Of a stretch of DNA of 64,000 nt, positions 35,242 through 43,701 are shown in pieces. The first letter of the stretch is position 1. Every line of letters starts with the position of its first letter. Position numbers and translations under genes: made by a program. This DNA comes from Pseudomonas sp. KUIN-1 (GTDB lineage Bacteria > Pseudomonadota > Gammaproteobacteria > Pseudomonadales > Pseudomonadaceae), in contig NZ_AP020337.1 in the NCBI RefSeq assembly GCF_009176725.1, positions 310,001 through 374,000 on the forward strand, in the 5' to 3' direction. The notes under the pieces were generated by a model. The model did not search any database and was not told the origin of the DNA. It saw only the letters and a list, made by a program, of their open reading frames with translations.

Positions 35242-36425
35242 GCCGCTTCAATATCGCCATCGTCGGCGGCGGATTGGTCGGTGCAAGCCTTGCGCTGTCG
35301 CTGCAGGCCGGTGCCAAGGCGCGCGGCTGGAAAATCGTGCTCATCGAGCCCTTCGCGCCGGGTGAAGCCTGGCAGCCCAGCTACGATGCGCGTTCTTCGG
35401 CACTGTCGTTCGGCTCGCGACGCATCTATGAACGGCTTGGCCTCTGGCAGCAGATTTCCCGACGCGCCGAGCCGATCCTGCAAATCCAGGTGTCGGACCG
35501 GGGTCGCTTCGGCGCCACTCGCCTGTCTGCGATCGAAGAGGGCGTTCCGGCGCTTGGCTATGTAGTCGAAAACGCCTGGCTCGGTCAGGCTCTGTGGGCC
35601 GGGCTGGACCGTGATGTGGTCAGTTGGCGTGTGCCGGCCGAGGTCAAACACATGCAGCCATTGGCCGATGGTTATCGCCTGAGCCTCAGTGACGACAGCG
35701 AACTGGACTGCGACCTGGCCGTGCTGGCCGACGGTGGCCGTTCCAGTCTGCGCGAACAGTTGGGTATCGGGGTGCGGCAACGGCCTTACGACCAGCATGC
35801 GCTGATTGCCAATATCACGCCGAGCGAAGCTCACTGCGGGCAGGCGTTTGAACGTTTTACCGAAGACGGGCCGATGGCGCTGCTGCCATTGCCGGATAAC
35901 CGCTGTGCGTTGGTCTGGACACGTCCGGGCAACGATACCCAGCGTCTGGCCGAGCTGGACGACCGCAGTTTTCTGGAAGAGCTGCAGGGCGTGTTTGGCT
36001 ATCGCCTGGGCACGCTGCGTCAGGTAGGTGCCCGGCATGTCTACCCCTTGGCACTGATCGAAGCCGAAGAGCAGGTGCGCTCGCATCTGGTGATCCTGGG
36101 CAACGCGGCGCACAGTCTGCATCCGGTCGCCGGGCAGGGGTTCAATCTGTCCTTGCGCGACGCCGATGCACTGGCCGAGACGCTGCTGGACAGCGACGCG
36201 CCGCCCGGTGCGCTGCCGACGCTGCAGCTCTACCGTGAGCGCCAGCGCCAGGATCAGCAATTGACCGTGGGCTTTTCCGACAAGGTGACGCGCCTGTTCG
36301 GCAGCTCCCGGTCGGCGGTTGCCACCGGGCGTAACGTCGGGTTGCTCGGCCTGGACCTGCTGCCTGCCGCCAAGCGCTGGTTTGCCCGCCAGGCCATGGG
36401 GTTGGGGACTCGATCCGATGTGTGA
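35238..36425 (+). CDS. ubiH: 2-octaprenyl-6-methoxyphenol hydroxylase UbiH
   Basis: A 395-residue FAD monooxygenase of ubiquinone synthesis. FAD-binding motifs: IAIVGGGLVGASLALSLQ (GxGxxG) at the N-terminus, the DG motif LAVLADGGRSSLR, and LILGNAAHSLHPVAGQGFNL binding the ribityl chain. PxYDARSSALSFGS is the class signature. It is coupled to pepP by an ATGA overlap and followed by a paralogous hydroxylase, the usual pepP-ubiH-ubiI order. Confidence 0.95.
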   Translation: MSRFNIAIVGGGLVGASLALSLQAGAKARGWKIVLIEPFAPGEAWQPSYDARSSALSFGSRRIYERLGLWQQISRRAEPILQIQVSDRGRFGATRLSAIEEGVPALGYVVENAWLGQALWAGLDRDVVSWRVPAEVKHMQPLADGYRLSLSDDSELDCDLAVLADGGRSSLREQLGIGVRQRPYDQHALIANITPSEAHCGQAFERFTEDGPMALLPLPDNRCALVWTRPGNDTQRLAELDDRSFLEELQGVFGYRLGTLRQVGARHVYPLALIEAEEQVRSHLVILGNAAHSLHPVAGQGFNLSLRDADALAETLLDSDAPPGALPTLQLYRERQRQDQQLTVGFSDKVTRLFGSSRSAVATGRNVGLLGLDLLPAAKRWFARQAMGLGTRSDV

Positions 36426-36476
36426 ATCACCCACTTTAAACACAGGGCTTCGGCCGCAAGCGAGAACGGTTTGACC

Positions 36477-37706
36477 ATGGAAACGCGCGCAGATGTGCTG
36501 ATTGTCGGAGCCGGAATGGTCGGCAGTGCCCTTGCCTTGGCATTGCAGGACAGCGGCCTTGATGTGCTGGTGGTCGACGGTGGACCGCTGAGCGTCGAAC
36601 CGTTTGATCAGCAGTCGAGCTTCGAGCCGCGGGTCAGCGCCTTGTCGGCGGCCAGCCAGCGAATCCTCCAGCGGCTGGGCGTGTGGGAAGGCATCGCAGC
36701 CCGGCGCATCAGCCCGTATGCGCATATGCAGGTCTGGGACGGCAGCGGCACCGGGCAGATTCACTTCTCGGCCTCCAGCGTGCATGCCGACGTGCTCGGT
36801 CACATCATCGAGAATCGTGTGGTGCAGGACGCGTTGCTCGACCGTCTGCATGCCAGCGACATCGGCCTGCTGGCCAATGCGCGGCTTGAACAGATGCGTC
36901 ACTCCGGCGATGACTGGCTGCTGACTCTGGCTGATGGCCGTCAGCTGCGCGCACCGCTGGTGGTGGCTGCCGACGGTGCCAATTCCGCCGTGCGCCGCCT
37001 GACTGAAACGCCGACGCGTGAATGGGATTACCTGCATCACGCGATCGTCACCAGCGTGCGCACCGCCGATCCCCACAGGAAAACCGCCTGGCAGCGTTTC
37101 ACCGATGACGGGCCGCTGGCCTTTCTGCCGCTGGAGCGCGAGGGCGAGCACTGGTGTTCCATCGTCTGGTCAGTCACACCTGCCGAAGCCGAGCGCCTGA
37201 TGGTGCTGGAAGATGACCTGTTCTGCCGCGAACTGGAGCAGGCATTCGAAGGACGACTGGGCCAGGTGCTGTCTGCCGATAGCCGCCTGTGTGTGCCGCT
37301 GCGTCAGCGTCACGCCAAGCGGTACGTTGCCGGAGGATTGGCACTGATTGGTGATGCGGCCCACACCATTCACCCGCTGGCCGGGCAGGGCGTGAACCTC
37401 GGTTTTCTCGACGCCGCAGTGCTGGCGGAAGTCCTGACCCATGCCGCAAGGCGCGGCGAGCGCTGGTCTGACCTGCGTGTGCTGGGCCGCTACGAGCGCC
37501 GCCGCATGCCGCACAACCTTGCACTGATGGCCGCGATGGAAGGCTTCGAACGCCTGTTCCAGGCCGACCCGCTGCCCTTGCGCTGGTTGCGCAACACCGG
37601 CCTGAAAATGGTCAACCGCATGCCCGAAGCCAAGGCGCTGTTCGTCCGCGAGGCACTGGGTTTGTCGGGGGATCTGCCTGAACTGGCGCGGATCGAAGCA
37701 CGCTAG
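36477..37706 (+). CDS. UbiH/UbiI/VisC family FAD hydroxylase
   Basis: A 409-residue paralogue of the upstream UbiH: VLIVGAGMVGSALALALQDS (FAD), LVVAADGANSAVRRL (DG motif), LALIGDAAHTIHPLAGQGVN. Position after ubiH and similarity suggest the C5-hydroxylase UbiI or a closely related ubiquinone hydroxylase. The start at 36,477 (METRADV) is more likely than the TTG at 36,471. Fifty-one bases separate it from ubiH. It is the last gene before the repeat array. Confidence 0.9.
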   Translation: METRADVLIVGAGMVGSALALALQDSGLDVLVVDGGPLSVEPFDQQSSFEPRVSALSAASQRILQRLGVWEGIAARRISPYAHMQVWDGSGTGQIHFSASSVHADVLGHIIENRVVQDALLDRLHASDIGLLANARLEQMRHSGDDWLLTLADGRQLRAPLVVAADGANSAVRRLTETPTREWDYLHHAIVTSVRTADPHRKTAWQRFTDDGPLAFLPLEREGEHWCSIVWSVTPAEAERLMVLEDDLFCRELEQAFEGRLGQVLSADSRLCVPLRQRHAKRYVAGGLALIGDAAHTIHPLAGQGVNLGFLDAAVLAEVLTHAARRGERWSDLRVLGRYERRRMPHNLALMAAMEGFERLFQADPLPLRWLRNTGLKMVNRMPEAKALFVREALGLSGDLPELARIEAR

Positions 37707-37734
37707 AAACCAAAACATACCTACGCGGAGCCCA

Positions 37735-37926
37735 GGCGCGACGGTGTTCTTGAGAGCACTATCGTTCCTCACGCTTCAGCGTCGCGTGACGCTCTACGTC
37801 ACATAATCAGGATAGGACGCAGAGCGTCCAGAACGGCATACCCACGCGGAGCATGGGTACGATGGTGTTCTTCAGGGCGCGTTACGCTCGCGATCCCCCG
37901 GACACCTATCGTTCCTCACGCTCCAG
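37735..37926. repeat. R2 tandem array, left part
   Basis: A partial and one nearly full ~150-bp unit of the array that continues at 39,359. Components: GTGACGCTCTACGTCAC, GGACGCAGAGCGTCC, CCCACGCGGAGCATGGG, the segment CGATCCCCCGGACACCTATC and TTCCTCACGCTC. The last three bases before the insertion element, CAG (37,924-37,926), are the target duplication. Confidence 0.85.
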
Positions 37927-37978
37927 TGGACTGCCCCCAAGAAGTTGGACACCAATCCGACCTAATGGGGGTGTTCAA

Positions 37979-38494
37979 ATGGCCAAGTATTCAGAGCAAT
38001 TCAAACTCACCGTCGTCAAAGCGTACCTTGAAGGCAACATCGGCTTTCGTAAGGTGGCCAGTCAGTTCTCGATCGATTTCAGCCTGCTTCGACGCTGGGT
38101 CGCCAATTACAAGAGCCATGGGCACACAGGCCATCGCAAGCCTGGTCTTCGGTACAGTAAAGCCTTCAAACGCTCAGTGCTTGAGCACAAGCGCGAGCAC
38201 GGGCTGTCGCTTCGCCAGACCGCAGCGCATTTTGGTATTGGTGATCCTGGCCAAATAGTCATTTGGGAACAGCAGCATTACAGTGACGGTCTAGCCCCGC
38301 GTGTTCCCACAAGAAGAAAGCCTGCTGCCATGCCCAAGAAGCCTTATCCCACCGAACCCGTAACCGCTGACGATACGCACAAGACACGCGACCAGTTAAT
38401 GGCCGAGCTTGAATACCTGCGCATGGAGAACGCTTACCTAAAAAAGTTGGAAGAGTTGAAGGAGCAGCAACGACGGCAAAAGAAAAAGCCCTGA
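37979..38494 (+). CDS. IS3-family transposase OrfA
   Basis: A 171-residue DNA-binding subunit. It begins MAKYSEQFKLTVVKAYLEGN with two helix-turn-helix units (FRKVASQFSIDFSLLRRWV and LSLRQTAAHFGI) and ends in a leucine-zipper-like coiled coil (LMAELEYLRMENAYLKKLEEL). The frame opens upstream of the IS end, but the ATG at 37,979 is the natural start. The last codons are AAA AAG CCC TGA, where AAAAAG (38,483-38,488) allows a -1 shift into OrfB. Confidence 0.92.
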   Translation: MAKYSEQFKLTVVKAYLEGNIGFRKVASQFSIDFSLLRRWVANYKSHGHTGHRKPGLRYSKAFKRSVLEHKREHGLSLRQTAAHFGIGDPGQIVIWEQQHYSDGLAPRVPTRRKPAAMPKKPYPTEPVTADDTHKTRDQLMAELEYLRMENAYLKKLEELKEQQRRQKKKP

Positions 38495-38523
38495 TCGTCA
38501 AACAACTGAGGAACCGGTTTCCG

Positions 38524-39330
38524 ATGTGCGCCCTTCTGACGCTGGCGGGCCTGGCGCGCAGCACGTTTTACTATCAGGCTCAGGTGCAATCCAGACCCGA
38601 TCCAGATGCAGCTCTGAAGCAGGAGATAGAGCGTGTTTATCACGAGGAGAGAGGTCTTTATGGGGCTCGGCGTATCACGGCGGTCATTCGCAACTCAGGC
38701 ACGTTGGTCAACAAGAAGGTTGTGGAGCGATTGATGGCTGAACTGGGCCTGAGATCAGTTGTGCGACCCAAGAAGTACCGCTCCTATAAGGGCACCGTCG
38801 GGAAAATTGCGCCGAATTTGCTGGAGCGCAAGTTCACGGCGCAACGCCCGAACCAGAAATGGGTGACCGATGTGACCGAGTTTAAAGTGGCCAATCGAAA
38901 GCTGTACCTCTCGCCCGTGATGGACCTGTACAACGGTGAGATCGTGGCGTACGAAGTGTCTACCAGGCCGTGCTTTGAGCTGGTCACCAATATGCTGGAC
39001 AAGGCTCTCCAGCAGTTGCAGGACGAGCCGAAGCTTGTGATGCACTCGGATCAGGGCTGGCAGTATCAACACGCGCAGTACCGTCAAAAGCTGGCGGTCA
39101 AGGGCGTGAAGCAAAGCATGTCGCGTAAGGGAAATTGCCTGGACAATGCCGCAATGGAAAGCTTCTTTGGTACGCTGAAGTCCGAGTTTTTCTATTTGAA
39201 ACGATTTGAAAGCATAGAAGAGCTGAAGGCAGGTCTGGATGAGTACATCCGCTACTACAACAATGACCGCATCAAGCTGAAGCTAAACGGCTTGAGCCCC
39301 GTAAAATACAGGGCTCAGGCGGCGAGCTAA
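38524..39330 (+). CDS. IS3-family transposase OrfB (DDE integrase core)
   Basis: A 268-residue catalytic part when counted from its first ATG. In the -1 frame it is open from the slippery site at 38,483, so it is normally made as an OrfAB fusion. An HTH_21 segment (YHEERGLYGARRITAVIRN) precedes the rve domain with the DDE triad: WVTDVTEFKV, MHSDQGWQYQ and NAAMESFFGTLKSE. No disrupting stop is seen, so the element may be active. Confidence 0.93.
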   Translation: MCALLTLAGLARSTFYYQAQVQSRPDPDAALKQEIERVYHEERGLYGARRITAVIRNSGTLVNKKVVERLMAELGLRSVVRPKKYRSYKGTVGKIAPNLLERKFTAQRPNQKWVTDVTEFKVANRKLYLSPVMDLYNGEIVAYEVSTRPCFELVTNMLDKALQQLQDEPKLVMHSDQGWQYQHAQYRQKLAVKGVKQSMSRKGNCLDNAAMESFFGTLKSEFFYLKRFESIEELKAGLDEYIRYYNNDRIKLKLNGLSPVKYRAQAAS

Positions 39331-39358
39331 AACTGTCCAACTTTCGGGGGGCAGTCCA

Positions 39359-39890
39359 CAGCGTGGGAATGCCTGTCGTGACGCTCTGCGTCACATAATC
39401 AGGAGAGGACGCAGAGCGTCCAGAACGGCATACCCACGCGGAGCATGGGTACGATGGTGTTCTTCAGAGCACGTTACGCTCGCGATCCCCCGGACACCTA
39501 TCGTTCCTCACGCTCCAGCGTGGGAATGCCTGTCGTGACGCTCTGCGTCACATAATCAGGAGAGGACGCAGAGCGTCCAGAACGGCATACCCACGCGGAG
39601 CATGGGCACGATGGTGTTCTTCAGGGCGCGTTACGCCCGCGATCCCCCGGACACCTATCGTTCCTCACGCTCCAGCGTGGGAATGCCTGTCGTGACGCTC
39701 TGCGTCACATAATCAGTAGAGGACGCAAAGCGTCCAGAACGGCATACCCACGCGGAGCATGGGTACGATAGGCGTTGTTCTTGAGAGCACCATCGTTCCT
39801 TACGCTCCAGCGTGGGAATGCCCTTCGTGACGCTCCGCGTCACCCATCTGCGCAGCGCCGCTTGATCAAGAGTGGACGCTGAGCATGGGC
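39359..39890. repeat. R2 tandem array, right part (157-bp units)
   Basis: Units begin at CAGCGTGGGAATGCCTGTCG at 39,359, 39,516 and 39,673, a period of 157 bp, with a shorter diverged unit (135 bp) ending at about 39,808 and a degenerate one to 39,890. Each unit contains several short palindromes (GTGACGCTCTGCGTCAC, GGACGCAGAGCGTCC, CCCACGCGGAGCATGGG). No gene is visible here. Confidence 0.88.
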
Positions 39891-39908
39891 ACGATGGTGT
39901 GCCCCCCA

Positions 39909-40901
39909 TCAGCGCACCACGCCGCTACGGTACTGTTCCGGTGTCAGCCCGGTCCAGCGTTTGAAGGCGCGGCTCAGGCAGTCGGTGTCGGAAAAACCCA
40001 GCAGGTAGGCGATTTCGCTCAGCGAGCTTTGCTGATCGTTCATGTGCAGCAGCGCCAGGTTCTGGCGGCATTGGTTGAGCAGCAGGTCATAGCAGCAGCC
40101 CTCGTCCGCCAGATGACGCTGCAGGCTGCGCGTGCTCAGGTGCAGGGCTTCGGCGATGCTGTGGGCGGTGGGCTCGCCGTCCGGCAGCAGGGTTTCGATG
40201 GCCGAGCGTACGCGCTGCTCCCAGATCAGTGACGGTAACGGATCCCCTTGGGATTCCTGGCCGTTCAGCTGCACCGGGCCGTCATCCAGGTGGCTGTCGA
40301 ATTGATCACCGTCAAACTCCAGCAAGTTCTCCTGCGCCGCAAACATGACCGGTGAGCGAAACAGGTCGTGCCAGGGCCGCGGGTCGTCGGGTGCCGGACG
40401 CTGCAGGTGCACGGCAAGCGGCGCATAGCCCCGGCCTAACCGATTGCGGCAGGTGCGTACGTAAATGGCGGCAAATGCATCGAGCAGCTCATGCACCGGT
40501 GACTGACAGGAGGGCGGCGTGCCGAAGCGAAATTCATAACGCTCGCCGACTGTCCTGAAGTCCAGCTCCAGAGAGTCCTCGGCCATCGAGCGGTAACGTA
40601 CGATGCGCTCGAAAACTTCGCGTAGCGAACCGCTGGCGACCAGCGTATAGCCCAGCGCATGAAACGCTGTCGGGCTGACAAAGCGTGAAACACGCAAACC
40701 CAGCGCCGGATCAAGGCTGGCTTGCACTGCCCGTTGCCAAAGCGCAGCGGCGACATCCGGCGAGAATTGCGCACCGGGTTCACTGAGCAAATTCAGGTCT
40801 ATGCCCGCGCTCTGGCACAACGCATCGCTGTCCATACCCAGGGCAGTAAGCTGCTTGCGCAGCGCGGGGGTCCAGCTGGCGAGACTGCTTGGCTCGGGCA
40901 T
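39909..40901 (-). CDS. AraC family transcriptional regulator
   Basis: A 330-residue regulator. The N-terminal Arabinose_bd-like domain (SPTAFHALGYTLVASGSLREVFERIVRYRSM, residues ~70-110) is of the OruR/ArgR-like Pseudomonas type. The C-terminal AraC DNA-binding domain has two helix-turn-helix units: HSIAEALHLSTRSLQRHLAD and SLSEIAYLLGFSDTDCLSRAFKRW, ending GLTPEQYR. The start at 40,901 has AGGAAGAGG 7 nt upstream; an ATG seven codons earlier is less likely. It is divergent from the MFS gene 600 nt away, a possible target. Confidence 0.88.
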   Translation of the reverse strand: MPEPSSLASWTPALRKQLTALGMDSDALCQSAGIDLNLLSEPGAQFSPDVAAALWQRAVQASLDPALGLRVSRFVSPTAFHALGYTLVASGSLREVFERIVRYRSMAEDSLELDFRTVGERYEFRFGTPPSCQSPVHELLDAFAAIYVRTCRNRLGRGYAPLAVHLQRPAPDDPRPWHDLFRSPVMFAAQENLLEFDGDQFDSHLDDGPVQLNGQESQGDPLPSLIWEQRVRSAIETLLPDGEPTAHSIAEALHLSTRSLQRHLADEGCCYDLLLNQCRQNLALLHMNDQQSSLSEIAYLLGFSDTDCLSRAFKRWTGLTPEQYRSGVVR

Positions 40902-40922
40902 GCGCACGCCTCTTCCTGACAT

Positions 40923-41512
40923 GAGGTGACTTCAGCATCAGGCCAGTGCCGGCAGGGCCTCTCCGGACAACTCCCTTGCCTGACGCCGCCTTCAAGAATG
41001 AGAGCATTTGTGACAGTTGTGCAAGTGCCAGGACGCATTTCTTGCCGTCTCGCAGAAAATATCCCGCGCTGTAACCGCTGAGCGATGCCCTATAGGCGCA
41101 AACGAGCTGCGTACAGACGCTGATTGCAAAGTCGTCGTATGACGCGAAAATGCATCTCCCATTCTCAATGCTCCCCTGACCCATTGCTGAAGCAGGTCAT
41201 AGCGTTTCTGTCATTTGACACCGGAATGGCAAATGACTATAAGTTCACTATGTTGTACGACAACATAAGACTCGAAAAAAATTACAACCACAAAAATAAT
41301 TCAAAGAGTAACAACCTCATGACCAGTCTGAATTCTCAGGCCATAAAAGCATGCTTCTCGCACGGAAAATCTGTTTTTACACATGATCGTCGGCAGAAAG
41401 CGCCTAAAAGTCTTCTGAAGAAAACGTAATCTGAAGTTACACAAAACCAGCCGCCTCACGGCCTTGGCCGCGGGACGCTCATCGCCAATCTAAAAATAAA
41501 CAGGGTGAAGAG
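40923..41512. other. intergenic region with AT-rich leader
   Basis: About 590 nt without a supported gene. From 41,220 the sequence turns markedly AT-rich (ATAAGTTCACTATGTTGTACGA, AAAAAAATTACAACC), likely promoter and 5' leader of the MFS gene. A 101-codon frame (41,124-41,429) has no ribosome binding site and no recognisable content. Confidence 0.5.
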
Positions 41513-42823
41513 ATGAAGATAAAAGGCATTCGTTGGTGGATGGTGGGGCTGGTCACGGCCGGCCTGGTGGTCAACTACCTGGCACGCAACACACTGTCCG
41601 TCGCAGCTCCGACGCTCATGAGCGAGCTGAGCATTTCCACCGAGCAGTACGCGCACATCGTGGTCGCCTGGCAACTGTGCTACGCCATCATGCAACCTGT
41701 GGCGGGCTACATCATTGATGCGATCGGCACCAAGATGGGCTTTGCGATTTTCGCCATCGCCTGGTCTGCCGCCTGCGCTGCTGCCGCCTTCGCAACCGGC
41801 TGGCAGAGTCTGGCGATCTTCCGCGGCATGCTCGGCCTGACCGAAGCCGCGGGGCTTCCGGCCGGCGTCAAGGCGACCACTGAATGGTTTCCGGCCAAGG
41901 AGCGCTCGGTCGCCATCGGCTGGTTCAACATCGGTTCGTCGTTCGGCGCATTGCTTGCGCCGCCGCTGGTGGTCTGGGCCATTCTGCAGAGTGGCTGGGA
42001 GCTGGCGTTTCTGATTGTCGGCGGTCTGGGCATTGTGTGGAGCGGCCTGTGGCTGCTGCTGTACAAACACCCGCGCGATCAGAAGCGTCTGGGCGATGCC
42101 GAACGTGACTACATCCTCAGCGGCCAGGAAGCGCGTCTGAAGGACGCACCTGCCCAGAAAGGCAGCTGGAAGCGACTGTTCAAAAACCGTAATTTCTACG
42201 CGATTGCCTCGGCGCGAATCCTCTCCGAGCCTGCCTGGCAGACCTTCAATGCGTGGATTCCGCTGTACCTGATGACCGAGCGCCACATGAACATCAAGGA
42301 AGTCGCGATGTTCGCCTGGCTGCCGTTTCTGGCGGCTGACATCGGCTGCGTACTGGGCGGCTACCTCAGCCCGCTGTTCCACAAGTACTGCAAGGTGTCG
42401 CTGTTCACCTCGCGCAAGATGGTCATGCTGTTCGGCTGCTCCTGCATGATCGGGCCAGCGTGCATCGGGCTGGTCGAAAGTCCCTACACCGCTATTGCCT
42501 TGTTGTGCATCGGTGGTTTTGCTCACCAGACCCTGTCGGGCGCGCTGTATTCGATCACCTCGGATTCATTCGGCAAAAACGAGGTGGCTACGGCGACCGG
42601 GATGGGCGGAATGTTCGGCTTTTTCGGGGCGGCGGCATTCACCATGGTGTTCGGCGTGCTGGTCACCAAAATCGGCTACAGCCCGCTGTTCGTGGTGCTG
42701 GCGATTTTCGACATCGTCGCTGCGATTGTGGTGTGGAACGTTGCCCGTGAAGTCCCGCAGCATGACGACACAGTGCCGTTGACTGCGGACGAGCAGGGTC
42801 CGCGTACTGTGCCTGCAACCTGA
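41513..42823 (+). CDS. MFS anion:cation symporter family transporter (hexuronate/glucarate type)
   Basis: A 436-residue, 12-helix inner-membrane transporter of the ACS family: WWMVGLVTAGLVVNYLARNT in helix 1, GLTEAAGLPAGVKATTEWFPAKERSVA around helices 4-5 (family signature), and GGMFGFFGAAAFTMVFGVLV near the end. ACS members carry organic acids such as hexuronates, glucarate or phthalate; the exact substrate is open. Followed by a strong terminator. The divergent AraC regulator may control it. Confidence 0.88.
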   Translation: MKIKGIRWWMVGLVTAGLVVNYLARNTLSVAAPTLMSELSISTEQYAHIVVAWQLCYAIMQPVAGYIIDAIGTKMGFAIFAIAWSAACAAAAFATGWQSLAIFRGMLGLTEAAGLPAGVKATTEWFPAKERSVAIGWFNIGSSFGALLAPPLVVWAILQSGWELAFLIVGGLGIVWSGLWLLLYKHPRDQKRLGDAERDYILSGQEARLKDAPAQKGSWKRLFKNRNFYAIASARILSEPAWQTFNAWIPLYLMTERHMNIKEVAMFAWLPFLAADIGCVLGGYLSPLFHKYCKVSLFTSRKMVMLFGCSCMIGPACIGLVESPYTAIALLCIGGFAHQTLSGALYSITSDSFGKNEVATATGMGGMFGFFGAAAFTMVFGVLVTKIGYSPLFVVLAIFDIVAAIVVWNVAREVPQHDDTVPLTADEQGPRTVPAT

Positions 42824-42882
42824 GGCCGTCGTAATCCTGTAACGAAGTGCGGATAATCTTTGCCCTGAAAGTGATTTTTATT

Positions 42883-42922
42883 AGAGGCCGTTCCTCGAAG
42901 GCAGGGAGTGGCCTCTTTTTTT
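42883..42922 (+). terminator. terminator after the MFS gene
   Basis: AGAGGCC (42,883-42,889) and GGCCTCT (42,910-42,916) enclose a 20-nt loop and are followed by a T-run to 42,922. Confidence 0.85.
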
Positions 42923-43036
42923 GTCTGTCAGCTGATATTCGTTTTGGGAATTAATAAATAGCTTCTTATTCCTTAGCGAATATAACTTCCATCCCTATAC
43001 TCGTCTCATGAACGCATACATGCAGGAGGCGAATCC

Positions 43037-43618
43037 ATGCATAACGAGTCGATCCGGTATCTGATCGTGCCAGGCTGGCAAGGGTCTCCTGACGATCATT
43101 GGCAGACCCACTGGCAGAACAGCCTGCCCAACAGCACGCGCGTGGAGCAGGCCGACTGGCTCAAGCCACGTCGTGAAGACTGGGTGGGTGAGTTGCAACG
43201 CACGATTGCCGCGCATGACACGCCAGTGATCCTGATCGCGCACAGCCTGGGTTGCGTCACGGTCGCGCACTGGGCTCGACTCGCGCCGCTGGAAACCTTG
43301 CGTCAGGTGCAGGGCGCACTGCTGGTGGCACCGGCCGACGTCGAGCGTCCGAATTGCCCGCCTGCATTGCGTAATTTCGCGCCGATCCCTACTGATCTAT
43401 TGCCGTTTCCGACGCAGATCGTCAGCTCTGACAACGACCCTGCGGTCAGCTCCCAGCGTGCCATGGAGATGGCGCGTCATTGGGGCGCCGAGCTAGGTTT
43501 TTTGAGTCAGGCCGGGCATATCAACGTCAAGTCTGGCCATCAACGCTGGGAGCAGGGCTTCGCTTACCTGTACCGCCTGCAAAACCGTCTGGAGCAACAC
43601 GCGCGTCGTCGTGCATGA
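43037..43618 (+). CDS. RBBP9/YdeN family serine hydrolase
   Basis: A 193-residue small alpha/beta hydrolase. N-terminal YLIVPGWQGSPDDHWQTHWQ is the family signature. The nucleophile Ser is in LIAHSLGCVTVAHW (about residue 75), the acid in SSDNDPAVS and the His in QAGHINVKSGHQRWEQG. Substrate unknown. It is 83 nt upstream of the sigma-54 activator in the same direction and may be co-transcribed. Confidence 0.9.
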   Translation: MHNESIRYLIVPGWQGSPDDHWQTHWQNSLPNSTRVEQADWLKPRREDWVGELQRTIAAHDTPVILIAHSLGCVTVAHWARLAPLETLRQVQGALLVAPADVERPNCPPALRNFAPIPTDLLPFPTQIVSSDNDPAVSSQRAMEMARHWGAELGFLSQAGHINVKSGHQRWEQGFAYLYRLQNRLEQHARRRA

Positions 43619-43701
43619 CCGGGCAGCTTGTTTATCGGACTCATCGGGTCCCGTCTTTTTAAACGCTTGAGCCATCGCAAGGGCTCAGGCGGGAGTGTGT
43701 C

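Larger units (their letters stand above)
37927..39358 (+). mobile_element. IS3-family insertion sequence (first)
   Basis: A 1,432-bp element. Left end TGGACTGCCCCCAAGAAGTT, right end in reverse complement TGGACTGCCCCCCGAAAGTT, giving imperfect terminal inverted repeats of about 25 bp. Flanked by a 3-bp direct repeat CAG (37,924-37,926 and 39,359-39,361). Joining the flanks restores CACGCTCCAGCGTGGG exactly as in neighbouring array units, proving the insertion point. It encodes OrfA and OrfB with an AAAAAG slippery site at their junction. The 3-bp duplication and OrfA type suggest the IS150 subgroup. Confidence 0.95.

Noticed and set aside
35067..37151. 694-codon open frame antisense to ubiH and its neighbours
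   Set aside because: Shadow of three confident genes, no recognisable domain.
39359..39890. CRISPR array
   Set aside because: Regular 157-bp period, but units are contiguous with no unique spacers and there are no cas genes.
41124..41429. 101-codon frame upstream of the MFS gene
   Set aside because: No ribosome binding site, lies in an AT-rich promoter region, Asn/Lys-rich sequence unlike a real protein.
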